From assembly GCA_002189035.1 (NCBI GenBank), contig NEEC01000009.1, positions 3,224,001-3,288,000 of the forward strand: a stretch of 64,000 bases of DNA, in the 5' to 3' direction. Positions within the stretch are counted from its first letter, which is position 1. Each line of letters opens with the position of its first letter. The translations under genes were made by a program, and so were the position numbers. The DNA comes from Utricularia gibba. Its lineage: Eukaryota > Streptophyta > Magnoliopsida > Lamiales > Lentibulariaceae. The notes beneath the pieces are model-generated. The model was not told the DNA's origin, searched no databases, and saw only the letters and a program-made list of their open reading frames with translations. Positions 39,630-51,674 of the stretch are shown one piece after another.

Positions 39630-41285
39630 GAACAGCAGCACCTGCACATTCTATGTTAAGATTAACACACAAAAAGCTGTAGATTATGAATCGCAAAATC
39701 GAAATTCTAGTAAAGCACAGTCATTGCCCCTAGCCGGATGCCAAAGCTAAGCACTTTAAAAAAGCCACCACAGAACAACTGTTAAATCTCCTCTGCAAAG
39801 GATCTTTGACCACAAAAGTGCCCAATCAGGATGAAATTTGAGAGCAAATGATGAATCTGACAAAACAAATCTCTATCGTGCAAGAAATCAGGATAACTTA
39901 GATTTTCAGGTTTCCGAAAACCCATGATACAACAAGTACACAGGGGAAAAAGTCTCAACAAGAACCAAAATTGGCTACAATTTGAATCACAAGAATCAGA
40001 GTAACCAACGACACAACAAATAATCCAAACACCCACCTGATTAAACAGTCCGTCCGACCCAGATTGCAAAACGAACAAACCCAAAATCCGACAATCTGGG
40101 TTCAATTGATAGGATTCGCAAATCTGTGGACAGAACTCAGAAGAGAGTTCACAAAAGGTCTAATCTTCACACTGCCCTTGTGTTCCCCTGTACATAAATA
40201 GGGATGTGCAGAAACTGAACAGCGAAACAGACAGTTAAAAACTCTGTTGACAAAAAAAAACCCAACATAAGAAAATGGATTCAAATTAAAAGCAGAGGCA
40301 CAGGGAGAAGGCGCGTGATGGCAGAGAAAAGTGGACCAGTCGGGAGCGGTTGGAGGATCAGTGCTCCAGGGCCGTCCATTAACCCTCTGACAAACATGGC
40401 CATTTCAAAATTCAAACACCCACCATCATCATCATCCGACAACTACTCCGTTCCTAAAACAAATGTGAATTGGCCATCGTTTATTTCCATGCCTCTGTTC
40501 CATTTACTTGCTCATCAACCACAGCAAGGTGCACCCTTTTTATTGATTGTGTCAAAGGAAAAGCATGTGTATATCGTCAATGCACCAGGGGTGGCCGGAA
40601 CAAGCAATTTCCGGGCTAGTCGATCATTTGTCAACGAGCAATATAAAATGGATGGTTCTTCTGTAAGTGACAAGATACACAACTCTGAAGCGACAGGGAA
40701 GGTGTAGTAGCAACTATTTTTTAATGTTGGAAAAGGATTGCACTTGGAAGTGGGTTGAGGGTTCGATCTCACAATGCACTGTCCAAGTGATTGATCATTG
40801 AAGTTCTTCAAGTTTTCCGGAGGAGCAGAATCAGTGGTGCCATTTCTCAGCACTGTCAACTGATTGAACGACTTAATCCAAGACAAAAAAAAAAAAAGAG
40901 TCTTGACAAAAATGCAAACTTTTTCACATGGCATAACTGCTCTAGCACGTCCTATTTCATCAGGGCTTCCACCCGTACGCAGGAACGAGGGGAATGAATC
41001 GCGTCTGTGTTAGGATTCATATCTTTGTGCACATAGTGTTTCCAGATCTGAGACAAATCCAGGTCAAAATCAAATTGGGGGTGAAGGGCAATACAAACCC
41101 TTGGCTGATTTTTCTCTGCTCCGTGATCTGCTTAGATGCATTCCCAGAAGCCGTGAATCGGCGGCGTTTCTCGTTTCTCACCGTTCCATAGGCATCGTTT
41201 CCTCAGCGACGCACATGTAGGTGATATGTGCATATCTATATATCTGTACATATATATTTGATAAAAAAGAGGAAAAGCGAGAATT
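39630..41285. other. Divergent intergenic region, SINA ligase to bZIP
   Basis: This 1.66 kb holds the SINA leader, probably with a 5' UTR intron ending near 39639, and the bZIP promoter. Open frames at 40315-40707 and on the minus strand at 40515-40934 show no recognisable family and overlap each other, so neither is called. An A12 run lies near 40885. Confidence 0.4.
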
Positions 41286-43443
41286 ATGGATAGGGTGTTT
41301 TCGGGGGACGAAATGGCTGACCCATGCTGGTTGTCTCACGCGCCGCCGAATCGCCACCGCAGGGAAGCTGACTTGGATCAGCAGTCTGCATCCGTCACTG
41401 GGCCGTCATCAAATGACCTGCGGATTAGCCGGAGCCCGTCAGAATGGGCGCTCCATAAGTTTCTTCAGGAGGCCGCGCTGCCTGATCGCGTCAGTGGCGT
41501 CCCACAAAGCGGGGATAGCACTGAGATAAAAGTGAATCATGAGGTTCAGAAGGACGATCGTCCTCGGGAGATCGTCGCCCCACCGAATATTCCTATTGAT
41601 TCGGAAGCATATCAGGCCTTCCTCAAAAGTCGACTTGATTTGGCCTGCGCTGCTGTCGCTATGAACTGGGTGCGTTCCTTTTGTTTCTATTGATACTGTG
41701 CGTATATAGTTAAGTGGGGAAGCTACTTGTTTCTGGGTTCAACATATTCCAAGTGTATCTTGCGATGATGCAAGGGCTTGTGAATTCACATGGTTCTCTT
41801 AAGATTGTAGCTTATTTGCCAGGACCTTGTATCTAAACCGTGTGGAATGGTTTCGGGATTCACGTTTATTTATACATGTTGTTATCTTAGTTTGGCCAAA
41901 AAGTTTAGCTTTCCAGGCATCCAGCCCAAAGTCCCAAGAGGCCGTTCCAGCAGCATCTGAAGTTGGCTCTCAAGCATCAAACTCTTCACATATGAAAGGT
42001 GATTGAACTAATAGTATGCATCGAACATCTTTGCATTAATAGAAGTTGCTTTCAGCGAGAATCTGGTCTTTAGTTGCTCCCCTTCCCGCCCCTATGAAGT
42101 TGTTTTTATGTGTGTTGAAATGGGATAATAATTCAGCATCCTTGGTCAAAAGCCTAGTTTCTGGAGGTAAAAGGTTCTTATTATTTAAAGGTTGGCAATG
42201 ATCCATGATATTCTTTGCCGTTATTGTAATCCAGAGGTAGCTTCGACTACATTCTTGCGTAATCTACTGTCTATTCAGCAAGCGACTTGGAAACAGTGAA
42301 GTCACAGGATAGGGACTCAATGCAGCCTCCTGGTACATTGGTCGCACCAGCAATATCGAGGAAATCTGGGGCTCAAGTGCGATCAACAACAAGTGGGTCA
42401 TCTGGAGAGCTGTCTGATTATGATGATGCTGATGCTGAAACTGTGGATACTCAGAATATGGACCCTGCAGATGCAAAACGGATGAGAAGGTACTTGGCTG
42501 CTATACTTTTACTTTTAAATCATGTCTGACAATCATGTATTTCTATGTATACAGAATGCTTTCAAATAGAGAATCGGCTCGACGTTCACGAAGGAGAAAG
42601 CAGGCCCATTTGAGTGAGCTAGAGACACAGGTATTTGGGAGGAAAAAATTATCCATCTTCATTCCCAATCCCAAAACTCTCATTTACAATTGTTTGGTGG
42701 TTACTTCGCTAGGTCTCGCAATTAAGAGGAGAAAATTCATCTTTGCTCAAGCGCCTAACTGACATAAGCCAGAAGTACAATGAAGCAGCGGTTGACAATC
42801 GGGTTCTGAAGGCTGATATTGAAACATTGAGAGCAAAAGTAAGCTGCACTGTCATATCAATCCTAACCAGATTTTCATGGTGATGGCTTTGCAATACTTT
42901 TTTTCTTTTGTGACTCTACTCCATTGGCATTCAGGATTCAGATTTCTAACAACATTTTGGATATGCCATCAAAGCAAGTTTTTATGCTGGTTATGTTTAA
43001 TAATGCGGTATCAACTGATAATTGGATTACTTTCTCCCCTCTAACCCGAAAACTCTTCTTCCTCCTTGTAACAGGTGAAAATGGCTGAAGAGTCTGTCAA
43101 GAGAATTACTGGATTCAACCCTCTATTCCAGGCAATGTCCGAAATTACCACAATGGAGATCCCTGCATTCAACGGCAGTCCTTCCGATGCATCAGCTGAT
43201 GCTTCTGCCACCTTGCAAGAGCAACCAAAGCTGCAATACTATCAGACCTCTACCAGCAACCATATAATTGACCACAGAACACAAAGCAGTTTAGTGGACA
43301 CCATCTCAGCAGAGAGCCAACCTCAAAAGGCATCTCTTGGTGTTGGGGCCACTAGGACGGGAGGAAGTGGCTCGCTACCGAGAGTGGCCAGCTTGGAACA
43401 TCTGACAAAGCGTATCCGTGAGGGGGCAGGTGGAAAAAAGTAG
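41286..43443 (+). CDS. Group C bZIP transcription factor (bZIP10/25/63, Opaque2-like)
   Basis: Six exons, 41286-41669, 41917-41998, 42279-42489, 42555-42630, 42713-42838 and 43075-43443, encode 415 residues. The N-terminus contains [12 protein letters not shown], a group C signature thought to be an activation helix. An acidic Ser-rich segment ([17 protein letters not shown]) leads into the bipartite domain: the basic region [20 protein letters not shown] with the invariant N-x7-R, then a long leucine zipper ([37 protein letters not shown]). The intron placed within the basic-region lead is typical of the group. C-group proteins heterodimerise with S1 bZIPs and, under SnRK1 control, regulate sugar and amino-acid starvation responses and seed storage genes. 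The tail ends [16 protein letters not shown]. Confidence 0.93.
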
Positions 43444-44022
43444 GTTTAGTGCATTCTATGCCCCTCTTAGCCATCATTTGTTGCAGTTTGCTGGCAGTCT
43501 GATTTCGAAAAAATTTTTTTTATTGAGTTACTAATCAACTTTGCCTGTCTAAGTTTGTTTTCTGCTTTTTGTACAGTTCGCTTGCACGATTTGCCTTAGA
43601 AAGTAAGCTGTGCCCTCCTAGAATTTATATGTACATGTTCATCTTTACATATCTTTAAACAGTATCATTCTTTCTACCTATAAGCAATTAGGTGATGAAA
43701 CAGCAGATCTACTGTACTTACATGTGTGGCTGGATCAGTATTTTCTGTCTTATGCCTCTTCAGCGCCAATCAGTCGCCTTGTTTTGGCTGCCTAGCATTC
43801 CACCTACGAGTCCATCCAGGTACAGGTACAACGTGAACGCAGGCGACGAGAAGCTATCGGTTATCGAACATCTGGGCTGAACGGATTTGAGACGACGGGA
43901 GACCACGATGCTGGCTAGCTTTGCTCACAGCCGCACAGAGTGGATTGACAAGTTATCAGATATTGCCCGATAAGCTGCAGAGGATGGACTCGGTGTGCAA
44001 CTAGCCCAGCTTTGATCATTTT
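43444..44022. other. Convergent intergenic region
   Basis: 3' flanks of the bZIP (+) and DUF1685 (-) genes. No gene is seen. The open frame at 43692-43880 has no family signature. Confidence 0.45.
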
Positions 44023-44484
44023 TCAGGAAGATTGCTTGAGAGAACAAGCGACAGCCTGTGCCCAATGCCTTAGTTTAGTCTTAACGTGGTGAGGATCTTC
44101 CCCAGGGGTTATAATCTTCTTGATGGGATCATAGTCGGAACCGGGGCTGCGCGAGGAAAACTGTCGGTTAACAGCGAAGTAGAGATCCAAGGCAGGAATG
44201 GTGGAGCAGAGATCCTGGCCATTTTGTTCCGTGAACCCAAATCCCAATTCAATGCATCCCCTCAGCTCCTTCAGATCCTCGTCGGACAGCAAATCGGATT
44301 CGCTGTTCCGTTTTCGGATGAATTGGCGCCGCCGCCTCTCCCAAGCCTTGTCACGGGGAACCTCCCGCATCGATAGCTGCTTCCACAGCGTCTTTTTGCT
44401 CCGCAGGAAAGGCGGCGGCAACCGGCGAGGGTCTGATGGAGGTGAAGAGGATAAGAGACGGTGGTTATGCGTTTGTTCTTCCAT
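44023..44484 (-). CDS. DUF1685 plant protein
   Basis: This is an intronless frame of 153 residues starting MEEQTHNHRLL. A Pro/Ser-rich N-terminus is followed by a basic stretch (KAWERRRRQFIRKR) and the DUF1685 core LSDEDLKELRGCIELGFGF ending in LCSTIPALDLYFAVNRQ. A conserved tail (PHHVKTKLRHWAQAVACSL) closes the protein. The family is plant-specific, mostly small and nuclear or cytosolic, with no established biochemical activity. The start at 44484 begins where conservation would be expected; an in-frame upstream ATG at 44592 would add 36 residues without features. Confidence 0.85.
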   Translation of the reverse strand: MEEQTHNHRLLSSSPPSDPRRLPPPFLRSKKTLWKQLSMREVPRDKAWERRRRQFIRKRNSESDLLSDEDLKELRGCIELGFGFTEQNGQDLCSTIPALDLYFAVNRQFSSRSPGSDYDPIKKIITPGEDPHHVKTKLRHWAQAVACSLKQSS

Positions 44485-45935
44485 GTGGAATAAAACACAA
44501 GATTCGTTTATTTCTTCTGGTGGGACGAAATGGCAGCCACGGCGGAGGAAGGTTAGGCCTTGCCTTAGGCCGCCGTGGAAGGGTGGCGGCAATGGGGAAT
44601 ACGTGATCGATCTATTACTGATCGATTATGCGTGGCGCTGGATATGGCGCGGCTCAGTTAAATGGCGCGCCATTCATTCCGCGGCTTCCAAATCACCTCC
44701 CATTTCTAACCGTCATTTGCCTCTTCAATGTTGATATCTACCAATTAAGAAAATCAGCCTATTATTTAAAAATAATATAATAACAAACCAGGCTGGGGGG
44801 CGGCGAAAGCCCAAGAGCTGTTTAGGCCCACGCCAGCAAACACCTGATTATTATAAGAATAAAAAAGAGCTTGAGATTCATGTTTTCTGAAGCTTTCCCT
44901 CCGTTGCTCCTGGAACTGATGCGGTGCGTGTGGAAGTTCTCCGTCGCTCCGTGACTGGAGTTGCTTCCCTTGTGATTCTTCCTGAGAGAATCTGTTCGCC
45001 CGCTCACTTTTGAAAGCAGCAAGTGACATAGGGATGAGTTCTGAAATCATCTCTCAAGTCTCAACCCTAGCGTACAGTAGAACAGTTCAGACCAGACCAT
45101 TGGGACTGCATTTCCTTCTCCCGTGGCCGTAGCCCTGGATATCCATGATCTGGTGTTCACTGGAAAAATCGGTTTCCCTTGTAACCTTTCCTTCAGGTTT
45201 TTGGTATGGGGGTGATGGATCGCAAAGTCGAGATTCAAGAAATATGATGCAGAATGCAAACAGTACTTGATGCCCAAGTACTTCTCACGCCTTTATGGAG
45301 ATGAAAGCAAACCATCTCTTCTTCATCTTGTAACAAGCAAACTTGGCTTTATTGAAAAATCTCATCTTTATGACTATAGATGAGCAGGGCAAGCTATCTC
45401 TGCTGGAAGGTAAGGAAAAAAACATCACCTTTTCTTTAGTTCGTCTCAGCAGACGGGAAAAATATTGTTTTTTCACCGATGGGATGTTGTACTGTGCAGG
45501 CTTTCTCCCTCCAATTGTTTGTTGATCCAGCTGCTTTTTTGTGAGCAGATCACGGAGTCTGTTGAAAGTCAAAGCTCCCCTGCAACAAGAATCACTGGTG
45601 CTCCAAGCGATAATAAGCCTGGAACCCAGGGAAACTGAGAACTGAGATATGTGAGAAAGAAGCCTCAAGCGTTGTTACTTGTTTCTTGTGAAAGGGGATT
45701 GACAAGATAACACGAGCTAAGTGAAAGATCTGTTATTCAAAAGCCTTAACAGAAACACCAGTGAATAATCATCCTTCAATGATCTGAAATCAGCGTCCAG
45801 ATGCAAATGAAGGAGATCTGATCGGAGACTGATAGCAGCCAACAGAAGAAAAAGATATCTAGATCCGAAAGCCCAGAACCAACAACCCATAATAAAGCAG
45901 TTCCTCGCAAGACTCACAGTCGACCGCCGGGGAGA
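44485..45935. other. Intergenic, unresolved
   Basis: This 1.45 kb is the DUF1685 promoter and the 3' side of the next minus-strand gene. Two minus-strand open frames (44766-45050 and 45047-45277, the latter containing KERLQGKPIFPVNTR) look mildly protein-like, but I recognise no family and see no complete exon set. They are not called as genes. Confidence 0.35.
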
Positions 45936-46325
45936 TCAGGAACTTGATTCGACTGCGAGGCCTTTCTCCTTGTCTTCCCATTTCACGTCTCCTTTCCTGA
46001 CGATCGCGGATCTACCGATGACGGTGGCATCGAACTCCAGGCGGCGCATCCGCCTTCTCCTCCTGATCGTCACTCGTCGCTGAATGTATGGTACGCCGAT
46101 GACTGATCCGGCGGTTACCTGGTGGATCGCTTTCACCAGCAGATCGAGACCCCGACACCGATGAGAAGCCTCCCCTGCGGCGGTCAATGCGGAGAATCGG
46201 CAAGAAGTGGATGAATCTTGAGACGATGCGAATGAATCAACCACCGTCACCGACGAGGAGTCGGACGACGACAACAATGGCGGCGATGACGAGCTTCCCA
46301 ACGATTCTCTACCGCGTATTCTCAT
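45936..46325 (-). CDS. Small basic plant protein of unknown function
   Basis: This is an intronless frame of 129 residues. A Ser-rich N-terminus (SSSPPLLSSSDSSSVTVVDS, SFASSQDSSTSCRFS) precedes a segment that looks structured (RGLDLLVKAIHQVTAGSVIG, VPYIQRRVTI) and an Arg cluster (RRRRRMRR). It ends with a lysine- and glutamate-rich tail. I recall similar short plant proteins without a named function, but cannot name a domain. The Arg cluster could act as a nuclear localisation signal. Codon usage and GC content match neighbouring coding sequences, and no alternative splice site improves the frame. Confidence 0.55.
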   Translation of the reverse strand: MRIRGRESLGSSSSPPLLSSSDSSSVTVVDSFASSQDSSTSCRFSALTAAGEASHRCRGLDLLVKAIHQVTAGSVIGVPYIQRRVTIRRRRRMRRLEFDATVIGRSAIVRKGDVKWEDKEKGLAVESSS

Positions 46326-46590
46326 CGCCCGAGAAAACCGTTGAAAAATGGAATTCAGAGTGAGCGACTTTGGCCGAGAATCCTCTGGGCAGAAAGCACC
46401 ACTTTGTTCACGCGGATCCCGGAGTGCAGGCCAGGGCTTTTATATATCCACCCAATTAAGCGCGTTAATTTCAGATCTTACCGCATTCGACATATGAACG
46501 ACGTCGTTTGCAAACAATACGCGTTCACTCATTCTGTTGGCAATATGTTAGAATCAGTAGTTAATTCGCATGTGCATTTCCCTACAGTTT

Positions 46591-48109
46591 TCAAAGGAGG
46601 AACGAACGCCAGGTTTCTTCAGCTGCCTTCTCCCATGAAGAGAGCTTCATGGCAGCAGCACTGCAGCTATTCCCACGACTGCGCTTTGGGGACTTGGCAC
46701 GAGTAACTGGTATCTGCAAAGGAAAGTAGCCACATACAACGGGCTTCTCTTACTGCACTGAATGTCACTAAGCTTTGCAGGAGGCCCTTCATGATAAAAA
46801 CTGGGAACTCGATTTGCTTTGTAGCCCATGTTCTTTCTCATCGATTTTAGAGCTGCATGTTCTTCTTCCTGGTTAATTTGAATGGCATTACATCTCAAAA
46901 GTAACAACAGCCAAAACAGATCACTGTAATCGCAAAATGACACTGCCTGCAACTGATGAAGAAACACTACCAATGCATTACCTTAATTCTAGCTTCATAT
47001 TCAGCCTTCTCTTTTTCCAAGGCTTTGTGTTTTTCCTCAAACTTTGAGTAAAACTAGTCATGAAAATAGCTTAAGTTTTTAAAGAAGAGGATAAAAACAG
47101 GGAAAGATCGCATTTGCTCATCATAAAAATGTATCTCCTAGCGCAATTGCAGACGATCCACACAAGTAAACCCGGGAGTGACTGGAACATTAATTTTTGC
47201 ACTACGTAAAGAAGTAACACGGCTAAATCAATGACAACCAAAGTGCGTGAACCAAGAACTGAGAATCAATATGTTTAAAATCAGGAAACAGGGGATAAGA
47301 ACACGATAGATATAGAGATTAAGTACACGAGGAAGACAATGCCCAATTGCCATTTTCTTCCAGAAAACGGAGGAAGATTACATCGAGAACACTAAATCCA
47401 CTAACCATCAATTTTTTATCTGACTCTGGTGAATGTGAATTAATGGGCATGTGCAAAAAAGTCCACTGAAGAACTATTCTTTTCAGTTCCACCAGCATGA
47501 TCAGGGCACTGTGAACTCCCGTTTGACACCTTGTCGGCCGCAGATGGGGATACAGATTTAACAGGCGAGTTCAACTTCATCTCCCTGATTTTATGAACCT
47601 CAGCCTCAATTATACTTTCTTCTGGTTCATGGTGGGTGATTTTCGCCCCCTACCACATTGTCTTGCTTCTCTTTGCATCCATCATCGTCCTGCCACACTC
47701 AACTGGAGGATGAGATAGCCAGACGGAAGTGTTTTATAACAACAATACATTTCCAGAAACAGTATACATTCAAAACCATTTGACACACAATAGTTCGCGG
47801 ATATCCCATAAAATGATAATAACCTAAAACCACAACACTCCGCCCGTACAGCTGATGAGAGGTAGATTTCACAGAAAAAAAAAAAACAGCATGCAAATCG
47901 AGCCATACAACAAACGACAATGCATGAAAATGGGGAAAAGAAATAAAAAAGGGGTTTACATTACATCTAAAGATCGAATTGAAAACAACGAGACAAAGTT
48001 CAATACAGCGAGAAACCCACCGTACACTGCCTCGGTTCCTCCTTGCTGTCTCCAATGAGAGCGACAAGATCTGCAATATATGCGTCACCCACAACCTTCA
48101 ACGCCACAC
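46591..48109 (-). pseudogene. TPX2/WVD2-like microtubule protein locus, apparently broken
   Basis: Pieces in order on the minus strand are 48021-48109 (VALKVVGDAYIADLVALIGD), 47689 to about 47440 (KEKQDNVVGGE, then EPEESIIEAEVHKIREMKLN), 46982-47053 (FYSKFEEKHKALEKEKAEY), an exon from 46868 (EEEHAALKSMRKNMGYKAN, PSFYHEGPPAK) and 46591-46713 (IPVTRAKSPKRSRGNSCSAA to the stop). The FYSK and SMRKN blocks and the TRAKSPK tail are the TPX2 domain of WAVE-DAMPENED2-like microtubule-binding proteins. Problems: the usual preceding exon ending RAEKRKE is not found, the 47689 exon shifts frame at about 47640 and then stops at 47440, and PPAK cannot be joined in frame to IPVTRAK with a normal-length intron. 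Either it is decayed, or it combines sequence errors with an unusual structure. No start codon was identified. Confidence 0.55.
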
Positions 48110-48642
48110 CTGCAACCAAACGTGAGCCCAACTCCCTTCTCTCCAGCAATTGGTAGCATATCAACCGGTTGTTTTTTTTTTTTTTCTGAAGAGCAATGAC
48201 TCAGTAGTCTCTGATCCTAGGGAAAAGCTAGACTTCTCTCCAGCAATTAGCAGAAAGTAACTCCCAAGAGCGGGGAAGGCGTAGGGCAGGCAATCCGAAA
48301 TCTTGCACTTGGGCCTTGATGACTAAGAAGCCCATTTAATGTGACATATTTAGTGAATTTGGAATTTCAAAATCACTCTAATAATGAACATGACATATTT
48401 CAAAATCCACTCTTGATGCTGATGCATAGTTTGAAAATATATATACATATAACATCCGTACACAGTACAACAAAGTCTAGATGAAGACAACAAAACCCTC
48501 ATCTAAACTCCCATAATTTATATAGACAGACAACAAAAGCAATCACAGAAGTCACAATTCTAAATACTACACGCCTTGTTTTCATCTGGGGTGAAAGCTG
48601 TAGTCCTGTAACCGCTGCCTCTGATCTTGAAGAGATTCTCCA
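48110..48642. other. Intergenic with T14 tract
   Basis: Upstream side of the TPX2-like locus and 3' flank of NUFIP. It contains a T14 run at 48172-48185 and AT-rich sequence. No gene is recognised, although a missing first exon of the TPX2-like locus could lie here. Confidence 0.4.
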
Positions 48643-51111
48643 CTACAGGCCAGGTTCAGGAGTTGTATGGATGATGCCAGGGCGACCTGCAAGATGTCTG
48701 TCGCCCGTGGCTTCACTTTTCTCATCAGATTCTTGGACAATAACTGTGGGAAATCTCAGGGGCTTCTCGGGAAGATTTTCAAAAAAGGAATTCATCACCA
48801 TGAACCTCAACGCCTGTAGCAGGCGTTTGTTGTCTTTCTTGATATCAGAACTCAACAACTTCATCAAAAGAGAAGGCTCCCTTTTGACATCCGCCCGTTT
48901 GTTCAGCTCACATGTTTGTTGCGTTCCTGAGCCATCCTTCTGGTCGTGCAAGTTTGTTGGATCGACCACCTCGGTTCTTTGTCTCTTGCGAGACCGACCA
49001 TTTCGCTGGAATTTGCCCCTTTTGTCTACCTTGTTGCCAAATCTCTCTCTCTTGCCATGATTTAAGTTTCTTTGTTCATTGCTATTTATCTGTACCTCAG
49101 AAGCTGACAGGTAATTTGATGGTATTTCCGCCACTTCACAACCTAATTCAGCTTGCTTTTCCAGTATCTCCTTGAGCCGCTGCACCAGAATTCATAGTTT
49201 TAGTAAAACGAGACTGCAGAAGCTATGAACAATTCCTATCAATGCAAAGAAAAGTTATCTATGGATAGTAACACTATTTTCCACATTAACGGACAGCAAT
49301 GAAGCAATTGAAGAATCCAGAGACTTCCATCAACCGCAACACATACCTGCCGGCGCAGTTCAGAAGCTGCATCTTTCGTCCCTAGTTGGCTTGAAGCTTC
49401 ACTCAACTTCTACAAAAGATCCCCATCCCATTGATATAGATGTATGATAGGGATTAGTACAACGTTGATATAAAAACCTTTTCCATGTTCCCTTTCGATG
49501 GGTAGTTTTTCCTTCGCTCCTCACGCCACTGTTGAATCTCTTTGTCCGTGTACTTTACAGAACATGGCCTTTGAAATGGAAAACAAGGAAAATACAGTAA
49601 ACAGAGAGTCAGACGCAACGACTAAATTAAAATGGTATGTATCAACTTGGGACGCATCAGCAGAAACAGGGGTTGTAACTTGTAATATACAGCAAGTAAG
49701 TGGTTTACCTCTTTTTTGCCTCTTGAATCTGATCGAAGGAAGAGCTGAAGTTCTTTACTCCAATGTTTTTGACACCTACATACAATAGGGACAACAATAT
49801 ATATACTGGTGAAATACATAATATTCAAGAAAGGAAGTGGTACGAATGCTAAAAGTGAACAAATTTGGCACGACGTGAAGGGGTATTCCATAGGCTCTGT
49901 ACTTGAACCAAAACTACACCGCAGGCAAGGAATAAGGCATGGAGTAACACACCAGTGATAAAAGTGATCACCCACCTTTCTCTCGATTTCCATTGTTATA
50001 TTGGAATCTGTTGGCAAATTGTTGATCACGAAACTGTTTTGTTCCAAATCTGCAATATTATTTAAGGCAGTGAAGTACCATTCGTTTATATCGTTTATAA
50101 GCACATGGAGAAACTATTGAAGAAGTTCACGGAAGCAAATATACCCTTTTTTCGAATCACCTTGTTTACCATGTCTAACAGAATCCTTGTGATAATTGAT
50201 CTGTTTATTGCTTCTGTCGCTCCTCAGAACTGCAGTATCCTACAGAAAGTAGTTATTGTTAAAATTACTCAGAATGAAATATATTGACTTCAGCGCAAAA
50301 CCCCAGCCGAAACTTTTTCCCAAACAAACAGGGGAAAAAAAATCCTCCACTAACAGCACCTAATAGCTTCAAGCAAGTCCTTACATCATTTTTACAATAA
50401 TACATCTGCAATTATGGAAACGAGGTGAATTAGATAAGAACCTGCTGTTGTGCAGAACTAGTAGGCAACACATTTTGATTACGTTGCACCGGAGCTGAAC
50501 CAAAATCACTGGGCATTAAATTATTTTGACTTGCTTGCATAGAAGCATTACCAATGGCCGCGTGCTGTGAAAAACCGGCACCATTAATCATACCCATCTG
50601 GGCATTCGGGAAAAGACCCAAACTTTGGGGGCCTAAACTTGCTATTTGCATCTGCAATATCTGGTTTGCACTTTGCAACAGACTCTGAGCATTGAATTGC
50701 CTATTGGACAAGAACGGAGGCATGTTTGCAGAATTCTGAACTTGGAACATGGGCATATAATTAGCATTCAAATTATGCATGCCGACGGGCCCCAAAGGGA
50801 AGAAGGACGCCGGAGGAAAAGATGCTGCTGGGTTGGTAAAAGGAGTCATTGATAGCTGATGGCCATTCGGCAGTCCCATTTGAAACTGCGGCAGAATCTG
50901 TAGAGCGCCCGAACAGATTAAATTTAGGAGTCTATACAGTTCGAATGAGAAAAAAAAATCACAAAAAACAAAATAGAGGTGATCGCAAATCAACTCGAAG
51001 CCGAAAAGAGAAAACCAAACAAGGTACCTGTTGAGGTGATCGTAAATTGGTGCCATTGATCTGAGCTCCATTACTATGTTTCTGTGCATTAGAATTCCAG
51101 CGAGGCCGCAT
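48643..51111 (-). CDS. NUFIP: NUFIP-like box C/D snoRNP assembly factor
   Basis: Eight exons, 51028-51111, 50442-50897, 50145-50239, 49976-50049, 49709-49775, 49478-49568, 49347-49409 and 48643-49179, give 488 residues. The N-terminal half is rich in Asn, Gln, Met and Pro (MTPFTNPAASFPPASFFP, QNNLMPSDFG) and likely disordered. The conserved NUFIP1 core is VKYTDKEIQQWREERRKNYP, the PEP-type segment that contacts SNU13/15.5K. A lysine- and arginine-rich linker follows (RNGRSRKRQRTEV). The C-terminal block KREPSLLMKLLSSDIKKDNK with LLQALRFMVMNSFF matches the plant family. The protein acts with R2TP in the nucleus to assemble box C/D snoRNPs needed for rRNA 2'-O-methylation. All exon phases close without correction. 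Confidence 0.9.
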
Positions 51112-51674
51112 TGTTTCAAGCAGGTAAGTTTTGTATGACGTTGGAGTTAGGGTTTAAGGCAGACACCTTGAAGACGAAGCGGAGGGAGAGATTTCCCTTC
51201 ATGGGCCTGGGTCTGTCCACCATATGGGCCCGCACAAAAAGCGTGGCCCGAATAGTGACGCATGGTTTTCTTAATGGGCCGCACAGAGCATAAAACGGAT
51301 ACTACGGAGATTGAAATGCCAGTGCCTTGCTCCTTTCTTTCTCTTGCTAAACGCCTGTTTAATCTGCGATTGGTTCATTTTCCACGGTGTTCCTTACCGC
51401 ATGAAACATGTCAAGCATCTACAATGTAGGACTTCTGTTTTCTTGAAAGTATCATAACATAACCATGACAGTGGGTATTTAGAAATCTGGTATACAACAA
51501 ATATATCTTTCAACTGCACACAGTAGTAGTAGGTGGAGTACTGCATCAATTCCTTGCTCCATGTTCATTTGTTATTTGTGGGCAACCCAAACTCCAAGCT
51601 TCAAGCAGGGAAGGACTTGGAAGAATACACCGAGTTCCACTAAAATGTGAGCGAACCACGGAGTAGGAAAGGAG
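51112..51674. other. NUFIP promoter and F-box gene 3' flank
   Basis: No gene is seen in this 563 bp head-to-tail interval. Two GGGCC(T/C)-type site-II-like words (51205 to 51285 region, TGGGCC) lie close to the NUFIP start, as in many plant ribosome-biogenesis promoters. Confidence 0.45.

Noticed and set aside
40315-40934. Overlapping open frames of about 130 codons on both strands
   Set aside because: No family motif, no splice partners and mutual overlap; the region is better explained as leader and promoter sequence.
44766-45277. Two minus-strand frames that look mildly protein-like
   Set aside because: No family recognised, no start, no consistent exon join. Left as unresolved intergenic sequence.
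49478-49709. Apparent frameshift in NUFIP before VKYTDKEIQQW
   Set aside because: The exon join 49709/49568 reads AG then GCCATGTTCTGTAAAG, giving KKRPCSVKYTDKE in frame; no indel is needed.
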